From positions 558,001 to 622,000 of the forward strand of contig NZ_JAAQTL010000001.1 of assembly GCF_011742875.1 (NCBI RefSeq): a stretch of 64,000 nucleotides of DNA, in the 5' to 3' direction. The DNA comes from Luteibacter yeojuensis (lineage in GTDB: Bacteria > Pseudomonadota > Gammaproteobacteria > Xanthomonadales > Rhodanobacteraceae). The notes under the pieces are model-generated. The model ran no database searches. It was not told where the DNA came from and saw only the letters and a list, made by a program, of their open reading frames with translations. How positions within the stretch are numbered: position 1 is the stretch's first letter; the number at the start of each line of letters is the position of its first letter. Below are positions 57,903 to 64,000 of this stretch, in pieces. Made by a program: the position numbers and the translations under genes.

Positions 57903-58655
57903 ATGAAACTGAAGCTGGACGATGCCGGCCACGTGGTCGTGCAGGACGGCAAGCCCGTCTATGTCTCCGACGACGGCAAAGAGATCGCTTTCGACGCTCC
58001 CGCCACCGTGGCGACCATCACCCGCCTGAACGGCGAGGCGAAGAGCCACCGCGAGGGCAAGGAAGCGGCCGAGAAGGCGCTCAAGGCGTTCGAGGGTATC
58101 GCCGATCCGTCGGCGGCGCTTAAGGCGCTGGACACCGTCTCTAAGCTCGATCAGAAGAAGCTGGTGGATGCCGGCGAGATCGACACGGTGCGCAACGAGA
58201 TCAGCAAGGGCTACGAGGCCAAGCTGACCGAGTCGCAGACCCGCTTGCAAGAACTCGAAGGCCAGCTCTACGCCGAGAAGATCGGCGGCAGTTTCTCCCG
58301 CTCCAAGGTCATCACCGACAAGTTCGCGATCCCCGCCGATCTCGTGCAGGCCCGCTTCGGCAGTGCCTTCAAGATCGAGGACGGCAAGGTCGTGGCCTAC
58401 GACACCCACGGCAACAAGATCTACAGCCGCGCCCGTCCGGGCGAACTCGCCGACTTCGACGAAGCCATCGAAACCCTCGTGGACGCCTACCCCTACAAGG
58501 ATCAGATCCTCAAGGGTTCGGGCGCGAGCGGATCGGGTGCTGGCAACGGCGGTGGCGGTGGAGGCGGCTCTCAGCGAGCCAAGGGCGACCTTGGCGGAAC
58601 CAAGTCCGAGCGCGTGGCCGCCATTGCGGCGCGCTTCCCCGATCTACACAAGTAA
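57903..58655 (+). CDS. Head scaffolding protein (DUF6651-like)
   Basis: The protein has 250 residues. N-terminal beta part (LDDAGHVVVQDGKPVYV), a long coiled coil (AKSHREGKEAAEKALKAFEG and LTESQTRLQELEGQLYAEK), a Gly/Ser linker and a basic end. This is the usual shape of scaffolds encoded directly before the major capsid gene. GAGGA before the ATG at 57903. Confidence 0.78.
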   Translation: MKLKLDDAGHVVVQDGKPVYVSDDGKEIAFDAPATVATITRLNGEAKSHREGKEAAEKALKAFEGIADPSAALKALDTVSKLDQKKLVDAGEIDTVRNEISKGYEAKLTESQTRLQELEGQLYAEKIGGSFSRSKVITDKFAIPADLVQARFGSAFKIEDGKVVAYDTHGNKIYSRARPGELADFDEAIETLVDAYPYKDQILKGSGASGSGAGNGGGGGGGSQRAKGDLGGTKSERVAAIAARFPDLHK

Positions 58656-58667
58656 AGGAAACATTCG

Positions 58668-59651
58668 ATGTCCCTGTCTCAGATGCAGGTATTCAACGAA
58701 TACGTCATGCCTGCGACCATTGAGACCCTGGCCCAGATGGTCCAGAAGTTCAATGGTGCCAGCAATGGCGCGATTCGCCTGACCACCGAAGGCTTCACCG
58801 GCGACTTCCTTCAGGAGTCGTTCTTCGCCGCCATTCACTCGGCCCAGCGTCGCGTCGATCGTTACGCCAACCAGGCATCGGTGACCCCGACCGACCTGAC
58901 CCAGCTCAAGCATAGCTCTGTGAAGGTTGCCGGCGGCTTCGGCCCGATCCGCTACGAGCCGTCGCAGATGACCTGGCTGGAGAAGCCGACCGCCGAAGGC
59001 ATCGAGGTCGCCTCGCGCAACTTCGCCGAAGCGCTCCTGGCCGACCAGCTCAATACGGCCATTGCCGCGCTCGTGGCCGCGATCAGCAACCAGCCGACCG
59101 CAACCAACGACGTCTCGGCCACGGCCGGTGTCGACTACGCCGCGATCAACGCCGCGCATGCACTGTTCGGCGATGCGTCTGGCAACCTCGTCGCGCAGGT
59201 CATGACCGGTCAGGTCTTCCATAAGCTGATCGGCCAGAACATCGCGAACGCGGGCCACCTCTTCGACTCCCGCTCGGTGAACGTGGTCGATATCCTTGGC
59301 CGCCCGGTCATCGTGACCGATGCGCCGGCGCTGTACTCGGCGGCCGTCGTCTCTCCCGAGGCTCCGGCGAAGCAGAAGGTGCTCTCGCTTGCGGACTCGG
59401 CGGCCATCGTTTCCGATGCCGGCGACGTGATCTCGAACGTCCAGACCGTGAACGGCCAGACGCGCATCGAGACGACCATGCAGGTGGACTACACCTTCGG
59501 CCTGGGCCTGAAGGGCTACACGTGGGATGAAGCGAACGGCGGCAAGTCGCCGACGGACGCCGAACTCGCCACGGGCACGAACTGGGACAAGGTCGCGTCG
59601 AACATCAAGGCGACGGCCGGCGTGATCACCATCGGTGACGCCTCCAAGTAA
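58668..59651 (+). CDS. Major capsid protein
   Basis: The protein has 327 residues. Typical phrases of siphovirus capsid proteins: EGFTGDFLQESFFAAI, AVVAGGFGPIRYEPS-like strands, VMTGQVFHKLIGQNI, NVVDILGRPVIVTD and the C-terminal YTFGLGLKGYTWDE. Flanked by scaffold and a terminator, as expected of the most expressed head gene. AAAGGAA precedes the ATG. Confidence 0.9.
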   Translation: MSLSQMQVFNEYVMPATIETLAQMVQKFNGASNGAIRLTTEGFTGDFLQESFFAAIHSAQRRVDRYANQASVTPTDLTQLKHSSVKVAGGFGPIRYEPSQMTWLEKPTAEGIEVASRNFAEALLADQLNTAIAALVAAISNQPTATNDVSATAGVDYAAINAAHALFGDASGNLVAQVMTGQVFHKLIGQNIANAGHLFDSRSVNVVDILGRPVIVTDAPALYSAAVVSPEAPAKQKVLSLADSAAIVSDAGDVISNVQTVNGQTRIETTMQVDYTFGLGLKGYTWDEANGGKSPTDAELATGTNWDKVASNIKATAGVITIGDASK

Positions 59652-59657
59652 GCCAAC

Positions 59658-59687
59658 GGGGCCGGAGCAATCCGGCCCCTTTTCTTT
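59658..59687 (+). terminator. Intrinsic terminator after the capsid gene
   Basis: GGGGCCGG-AGCAAT-CCGGCCCC followed by TTTTCTTT. Probably partial, to lower expression of the connector genes. Confidence 0.9.
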
Positions 59688-59700
59688 CCAAGGGACCATC

Positions 59701-59886
59701 ATGGAAAAGCAGAAGGTTCACTACGAGCCGCACCCGGTGTCTCCTGAGCGCAAGGCCGAGCTTCGCGCTCAGGGCTACCGCATCGTAGATGTGGCGTTTG
59801 CGCCGGCAGATTACGTGCGCGCCGACGCAGAGCCCGAGCAGGCCGCGCGACGCGGCCGCCGCAGCAACAGCGAGAGCGCCGCCTAA
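59701..59886 (+). CDS. Small hypothetical head-region protein
   Basis: The protein has 61 residues. VSPERKAELRAQGYRIVDVA resembles short HeH-like proteins encoded after capsid genes. Arg/Ser-rich end. Confidence 0.62.
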   Translation: MEKQKVHYEPHPVSPERKAELRAQGYRIVDVAFAPADYVRADAEPEQAARRGRRSNSESAA

Positions 59887-60387
59887 GTGGCCCTCATCGT
59901 CGAGGACGGCACCGGCAAGCCGGACGCCGAAGCCTACATCAGCGTAGCCGACGCAGACGCGTACTTCGCTGCGCGCGGCGACGACGCCTGGGCGGCCCTC
60001 GACACCACGGGCAAGGAACAAGCACTCCGCAAGGGCTCGGACTACATGGCGGCCGTCTATGGCCCGCAGTGGAAGGGCGAGCGCGTGAGCGCGACACAGG
60101 CACTCGACTGGCCGCGTAAGTGCGTGCGCGTCGGGTGCTTCGATCTCCCCAGTACCGCCATTCCCCAGGCGGTTGCCCGAGCGAACGCCGAGATGGCTGT
60201 GCGCTCGATCGGTGGCGACCTGCAAGCCGACCAGTCTTCACAGGTCAAGCAGGAGACCGTGGGCCCGATCACGGTCGTCTATTCCGATGGTGCGCGGCAG
60301 GGCGTGAAGTATGCAGCCGTAGACGGGCTGTTGGGCGCCCTGCTGCGCGGGGGTGGGGCGGGGTCTGTGCAGGTGGTGAGGGCGTGA
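59887..60387 (+). CDS. DnaT-like head-tail connector protein
   Basis: The protein has 166 residues with a GTG start. GKPDAEAYISVADADAYFAA and ALRKGSDYMAAVYGPQWKG match phage proteins annotated as DnaT-like single-strand binding, which by position are head-tail connectors. Confidence 0.75.
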   Translation: MALIVEDGTGKPDAEAYISVADADAYFAARGDDAWAALDTTGKEQALRKGSDYMAAVYGPQWKGERVSATQALDWPRKCVRVGCFDLPSTAIPQAVARANAEMAVRSIGGDLQADQSSQVKQETVGPITVVYSDGARQGVKYAAVDGLLGALLRGGGAGSVQVVRA

Positions 60388-60593
60388 TGAGCGATGCCTT
60401 TGCGAAGTGGAAGAACGAGAACGGCACCTACAACGGCGCCGCCATGTTCGCCGAACTCACCGGGATACCCCAGGAAGAAATCGTGTGGTCTGCGAACCGC
60501 ATGAAAGAATTGAAGGCGCAGGGCGTGCCGCGTGACCAGTGGTCGCGCATCGTCGGAGAGGAAGCCAAGCTCAAGCCCTGGGCTTCGCCATGA
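60387..60593 (+). CDS. Hypothetical connector-region protein
   Basis: The protein has 68 residues. FAKWKNENGTYNGAAMFAEL and VPRDQWSRIVGEEAKLKPW. TGATG overlap upstream. Not recognised. Confidence 0.62.
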   Translation: MSDAFAKWKNENGTYNGAAMFAELTGIPQEEIVWSANRMKELKAQGVPRDQWSRIVGEEAKLKPWASP

Positions 60594-60964
60594 CCACCTT
60601 TAACTACCCCTCGACCGCTGCCACCGCAACTCGCCTGCTCAAGCGCTTCGGCGCACCTGCCGAGCTGATCCGCGCGGATGGCCCGCCGGTCTACAACCCC
60701 GAGACCGGGACAACCGAGCCGGCCGAGACCACCGTCCAGACCACGGCCGCTGTCTTCGACTTCGATCAGAAGTACATCGACGGCACGCTCGTACTCCAGG
60801 GTGACAAGCAAGCCTTCTGCGCGCCCGGTCAGCGGGTGGAGCAGGGCAACAAGCTGAACTACAAGGACGACACGGGCTCCATGCGCGTCGCGCAGGTGGT
60901 GGCCGTCAAGCCCATCGCGCCCGCCGGCACCCCGGTGCTCTACGTGGCGCAGATCCGTGGGTAG
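60590..60964 (+). CDS. Head-tail joining-type protein
   Basis: The protein has 124 residues, mostly beta. YIDGTLVLQGDKQAFCAPG is frequent in head-closure proteins encoded at this position. ATGA overlap upstream. Confidence 0.65.
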   Translation: MTTFNYPSTAATATRLLKRFGAPAELIRADGPPVYNPETGTTEPAETTVQTTAAVFDFDQKYIDGTLVLQGDKQAFCAPGQRVEQGNKLNYKDDTGSMRVAQVVAVKPIAPAGTPVLYVAQIRG

Positions 60965-61541
60965 CGCGCAGAGCTTCGCGCTGTCGCTGCACGCCTTCGC
61001 GAAGAAGGCGCCGGAGAACGCGCGGCAGGTGGTGCGCAGCGTAAGCATCAGTCTGTTGAAGTCGACGGTGTTGCGGACGCCTGTGGGTAATCCTGACGTC
61101 TGGGCCGTCAACAGGTCCGCGGCCTACTACAACGCAGAAGTAGCGGCACACAATACAGCCCTCCGGGATGATCCCGAGAACTTGACCAAAAATGGCCGCC
61201 TGAAGCCAGGCCGAAAGCTCAACGATGGCATGGATATCATCGCTCCCGAGGGCTACGTGGGCGGACGCCTGCGCGCCAATTGGACCGTATCTATCGGCGA
61301 GCCGACTTTCGTGTCGATCATCGACACGGACAAGAGCGGGTCGAAAACGATCGCTAATGGAGAGGCAACCATTGCCTCTTCCGACGGCGAAACCGACATT
61401 TTCATCGTGAACACGCTTCCCTACGCCATTCCCATCGAGTACGGGCATAGCGCGAAACAGGCGCCGGAGGGCATGGTTCGGGTGACCGTCGCCGAGTTTC
61501 AGGCATACGTGGAGAAGGCCGTCTCGGAGCTTCCCCAGTGA
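60957..61541 (+). CDS. HK97 gp10-like tail completion protein
   Basis: The protein has 194 residues with a GTG start. ALSLHAFAKKAPENARQVV, LLKSTVLRTPVGNPDV and NTLPYAIPIEYGHSAKQAPE are the gp10-type pattern of neck/tail-joining proteins. Confidence 0.78.
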   Translation: MGSAQSFALSLHAFAKKAPENARQVVRSVSISLLKSTVLRTPVGNPDVWAVNRSAAYYNAEVAAHNTALRDDPENLTKNGRLKPGRKLNDGMDIIAPEGYVGGRLRANWTVSIGEPTFVSIIDTDKSGSKTIANGEATIASSDGETDIFIVNTLPYAIPIEYGHSAKQAPEGMVRVTVAEFQAYVEKAVSELPQ

Positions 61542-61954
61542 GTAACAAGCTCGTCCGCCGCGCCATCGAGACGCGCCTGGCACAGTGGGCCGCCGCTCGC
61601 ACACCAGCGCTGCGCATCGCGTACGAGAACGTGGCGTTTACGCCCGTCAACGGCGAGACCTACCTCCGAGGCTTCCTGCTCCCGGCCGCGACCGGAAGCA
61701 ATGACCTGGCCGGGCAGCATCGCGTCTACCGCGGCGTCTACCAGATCAACGTGGTAGCGCCCATCGGGCTCGGGCCTGGTGCCGTCGAGGGCATAGCCGA
61801 CGAACTGGCCACGCTCTTCCCGCTCAACCTGCGCATGACTGTCGCGGGCTTCACTGCTCAGGTGATTGCCCCGGCGACCGCCGCGCAGGGCGGCCAGGAT
61901 GAATCGACCTTCGTTCTTCCCGTGTCGTTCCAGTACCGGGCCGACACCGTCTAA
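61538..61954 (+). CDS. Tail terminator-like protein (DUF4128)
   Basis: The protein has 138 residues with a GTG start. RRAIETRLAQWAAARTP, the GPGAVEGIADELATLFP helix and a final beta LPVSFQYRAD match tail terminator proteins. GTGA overlap upstream. Confidence 0.75.
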   Translation: MSNKLVRRAIETRLAQWAAARTPALRIAYENVAFTPVNGETYLRGFLLPAATGSNDLAGQHRVYRGVYQINVVAPIGLGPGAVEGIADELATLFPLNLRMTVAGFTAQVIAPATAAQGGQDESTFVLPVSFQYRADTV

Positions 61955-61977
61955 CCCGCGCCTCTCGCGCACCACTC

Positions 61978-61999
61978 GGCCCCGCGTGGGGCCTTTTTT
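61978..61999 (+). terminator. Intrinsic terminator before the tail tube gene
   Basis: GGCCCC-GCGT-GGGGCC followed by TTTTTT. Confidence 0.88.
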
Positions 62000-62036
62000 A
62001 TGCCCGCTCGCCGGGATCGAACCATAGGACACATCA

Positions 62037-62684
62037 ATGTCTGTACAGCTCCCTGACGGGTCCGTCCTGTCGATCGAGTCGGCCGTCGGCACGGCCAAGG
62101 CCATCACGGCCATCACGAACGCCAACCCCGCCGTCGCCACCGCAGCCGGTCACGGCTTCTCCGACGGCGACTTTGTCAAGATCACCTCGGGCTGGAACCG
62201 CCTGAACGGCCGCGTGGTGCGCGTCAAGAACTCCGACACGGACAGCTTCGAACTTGAAGGCGTCGATACCAGCTCGACGCAGCGCTTCCCGGCCGGTAGT
62301 GGCGTGGGCACGGCGCAGGAAGTCACCGGCTGGACTCAGGTCACCCAGGTGCTCGAATTCAGCACGAGCGGCGGTGAGCAGCAGTTCGCGACCTACTCCT
62401 TCCTCGAGGAAGACGTCGAGCACCAGATTCCGACGACCAAGTCGCCGCAGAGCCTGAGCTTCAGCATCGGCGATGATGCCACCCTCCCGTGGTATCCCGT
62501 CTTCTCGGCGGCCAACGACGACCGCGTACCGCGCGCGCTGCGCCTCACGCTCCCGAGCGGCGCCCTCGTGCTCTACAACGGCTACACCACGATCAACAAG
62601 ACGCCGACCGTGACCAAGGGCCAGGTGATGGCGCTGGCCTCCAGTGTCGCCCTTGTCGGCGAAGTCACCCGGTACGCCGCGTAA
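62037..62684 (+). CDS. Major tail tube protein
   Basis: The protein has 215 residues. HGFSDGDFVKITSGWNRLNG, an EEDVEHQIPTTKSPQSLSFS strand and GALVLYNGYTTINKTPTVTK are characteristic of siphovirus tube proteins. TAATG junction with the chaperone gene. Confidence 0.85.
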   Translation: MSVQLPDGSVLSIESAVGTAKAITAITNANPAVATAAGHGFSDGDFVKITSGWNRLNGRVVRVKNSDTDSFELEGVDTSSTQRFPAGSGVGTAQEVTGWTQVTQVLEFSTSGGEQQFATYSFLEEDVEHQIPTTKSPQSLSFSIGDDATLPWYPVFSAANDDRVPRALRLTLPSGALVLYNGYTTINKTPTVTKGQVMALASSVALVGEVTRYAA

Positions 62685-62998
62685 TGGCGAAGATCAAGCT
62701 CGATCCGAATCCGACGTTTCAGGCCCCCGTAACGGTGCCAGTCCATGGCGCCGAACCCGTGCAGGTGTCCTTCACCTTCAGGCACCGGACGCGCTCGGCA
62801 TGGGAGTCCTGGCTCAAGGATGAGCTGCCCAATCTCGGCGACACCGAAGTCATTCAGGCGCTCGCCTGCGGCTGGGAACTCGACGACGAGTTCAATGCCG
62901 AGAACATCGGCCGCCTCCTGGAAAACTACGGCGGCGTCGGCATGGCTGTCTTCGAAGCCTACGAGCGCGAGCTGTCGGGTGCCCGCGTAAAAAACTGA
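62684..62998 (+). CDS. Tail assembly chaperone, G form
   Basis: The protein has 104 residues. VQVSFTFRHRTRSAWESWLK and EVIQALACGWELDDEFNAEN match chaperone G proteins. Its last codons contain the slippery heptamer A AAA AAC at 62989-62995, followed at once by TGA. Confidence 0.85.
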   Translation: MAKIKLDPNPTFQAPVTVPVHGAEPVQVSFTFRHRTRSAWESWLKDELPNLGDTEVIQALACGWELDDEFNAENIGRLLENYGGVGMAVFEAYERELSGARVKN

Positions 62999-63309
62999 AA
63001 GCGGCGGCCCGGGCGATCTACGAGAGCGGGCCCACTGACGCGGAACTTGCGTCGATGGGCCTTGCTCGATCCGACCTGGAAGAAACCGCCGTTCTCGTCT
63101 GGCCGGACAACATGCCGGCCGTCGACACGCTTATCGCAATGGGCACGCAGTGGCGCACGGGCGTCGCTGGCCCCACCGGGCTCGACTACGGCGTCATGCC
63201 CCAGGTCTTCCGCCTGCTTGCGATCCCCCGAAGTGACTGGCCCGAGACGTTCGATTGCGTCCGGGTGCTGGAGGCCGAGGCCCTGGCGACCATGAGAGAG
63301 AGCACCTAG
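62684..63309 (+). CDS. Tail assembly chaperone, GT form by -1 frameshift at 62989-62995
   Basis: A -1 shift on A AAA AAC avoids the TGA and continues in the frame ending at 63309, giving about 208 residues. The added T part reads ARAIYESGPTDAELASMGLA, SDLEETAVLVWPDNMPAVD, and has no good start of its own near 63000. It overlaps the tape-measure start by one codon, as in lambda-like tails. Confidence 0.85.
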
Positions 63310-64000
63310 TGGACCTGGCATCGCTCGGGATTAAAGTCACGCAGGATGGCGTGAAGCAGGCGGAGGACGGCCTAGAGAAGATGGCTGCGGCTGGTGACAA
63401 GGCCGCCGCCTCGCAAGATCGGCTGTCCGAGGCCAATGCCCGCGCCGGCAAGTCCTCCAATTCGGCGTCCATTCGCGCGCAGCGTGAGGAACTGTCGAAG
63501 CTCATCGGCACCATCGACCCGGTGGTCGCCAAACTCGGCCAGTTGGACGAGCAGGAGCGCAAGCTCAGCCAGTTCCGCGCCAAGGGGCTCATCGGCGATG
63601 ACGACTTCAAAGTCTACGCCGACAAGATCGAGGCCAGCCGCCTAGCACTGTCGCGCTATGCCGACACCAGCGGCAAGACCGCACTCTCCCAGAAGGCGCT
63701 AGCCGCTGCCAATCGCGGCATTCCCGCCCAGTTCACCGACATCGCGACGTCCATCGCGGGCGGCCAGCGGCCGCTTTCGGTCCTGCTTCAGCAGGGCGGC
63801 CAGCTCAAGGACATGTTCGGCGGCATCGGCCCGGCCGCGCGCGCGCTCGGTGGCTATGTCCTCGGGCTCATCAACCCTTTCACCTTGCTCGCCGGCGCGT
63901 CTATCGCGCTGGCTGTCGCCTGGAAGCAGGGGAGCGATGAAGCTGTCGCGTTCAATCAGGCGCTCGCGCGCACGGGGAACTACGCGGGCGTCACGGCAAG
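63309..64000 (+). CDS. Tail tape measure protein (N-terminal part; runs off the window)
   Basis: GTG at 63309 overlapping the TAG of the T frame. The first 230 residues are a charged coiled coil followed by the conserved ITSIAGGQRPLSVLLQQGG-like and LKDMFGGIGPAARALGGYVL segments of lambda-type tape measures. The right window edge cuts the gene. Confidence 0.88.
   Translation, partial: MDLASLGIKVTQDGVKQAEDGLEKMAAAGDKAAASQDRLSEANARAGKSSNSASIRAQREELSKLIGTIDPVVAKLGQLDEQERKLSQFRAKGLIGDDDFKVYADKIEASRLALSRYADTSGKTALSQKALAAANRGIPAQFTDIATSIAGGQRPLSVLLQQGGQLKDMFGGIGPAARALGGYVLGLINPFTLLAGASIALAVAWKQGSDEAVAFNQALARTGNYAGVTA

Larger units (their letters stand above)
20918..64000. mobile_element. Siphovirus-type prophage (left 43 kb; right end outside window)
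   Basis: Bounded on the left by the tRNA-Leu attL and the integrase. It contains recombination, switch, replication, lysis, packaging, head and tail genes in an order close to lambdoid phages, with 1- to 4-bp gene overlaps. The lambda-like G/GT chaperone and tape measure indicate a long non-contractile or siphovirus-like tail. Most essential modules appear intact up to the right edge; the rest of the tail and attR cannot be judged. Confidence 0.95.

Overview
The window is GC-rich proteobacterial DNA. A host chromosome segment (about 1-20.9 kb) is joined to the left 43 kb of an integrated siphovirus-type prophage (about 20.9 kb to the right edge, where it continues). The host gene set suggests a gammaproteobacterium of the Xanthomonadales, perhaps Rhodanobacteraceae (Luteibacter/Dyella-like). 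That set is a pgaABCD exopolysaccharide operon, an EgtB-EgtD ergothioneine protein, a type IIIB Mg2+ P-type ATPase behind an ANR/FNR-like box, REP palindromes of the GTAGGAGCCGC type, RNase D and a SUMF1-type protein. The genus is an inference; no rRNA is present.

Host part. A von Willebrand protein gene is followed by an ECF sigma factor cut by the left edge. Next come a GGDEF diguanylate cyclase, a DUF427 protein, the EgtB-EgtD fusion, a REPIN, pgaABCD with 4-bp overlaps between genes, mgtA, a delta-60-repeat protein carrying a transposase-like coiled coil, tRNA-Ala(CGC), rnd and a SUMF1 protein. A truncated tRNA-Leu(CAA) 3' end marks attL.

Prophage, leftward early block (21.1-33 kb). It encodes a tyrosine integrase, a DUF4224 protein, a DEAD-like helicase, a Cas4/RecB-like nuclease, a DUF669 ssDNA-binding-like protein and a Sak4-like ATPase. 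Three putative homing endonucleases and many small proteins lie among these. All are apparently driven from one promoter at about 32.97 kb. Inside this operon lies a 560-bp gene-free interval that folds on paper into a many-armed RNA closed by a perfect 13-bp end-to-end stem. The lysogeny switch (lipoprotein, CI-like repressor, divergent Cro-like gene, palindromic operator) is at 33.1-34.3 kb.

Rightward block. It runs CII-like regulator, TraR-like zinc finger, HNH protein and primase-helicase. The primase-helicase gene ends in a cluster of ACTCCACG iterons around a palindrome, a candidate replication origin. Two nucleases and small proteins follow. Next is a 770-bp gene-free region with a second structured RNA candidate containing a tRNA-Gly-like fold, a terminator and a three-way-junction element. 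After it come nucleotide-metabolism and phosphoesterase genes, then a lysis cassette: holin-like protein, SAR-type endolysin, Rz with embedded Rz1, and a trypsin-like lipoprotein protease. Packaging and head genes follow (DUF5681 small terminase, large terminase, DUF4055 portal, HslV-like hydrolase, minor head protein).

A block of about 7 kb of accessory genes (51-57.8 kb) then interrupts the head genes. It contains an HNH endonuclease, a divergent Arc-type repressor pair with three operator repeats, a MazG-domain protein and a small structured RNA with terminator. Scaffold, major capsid, connector and tail genes resume after it. The tail chaperone pair carries an A AAA AAC slippery site, and the window ends inside the tape-measure gene.
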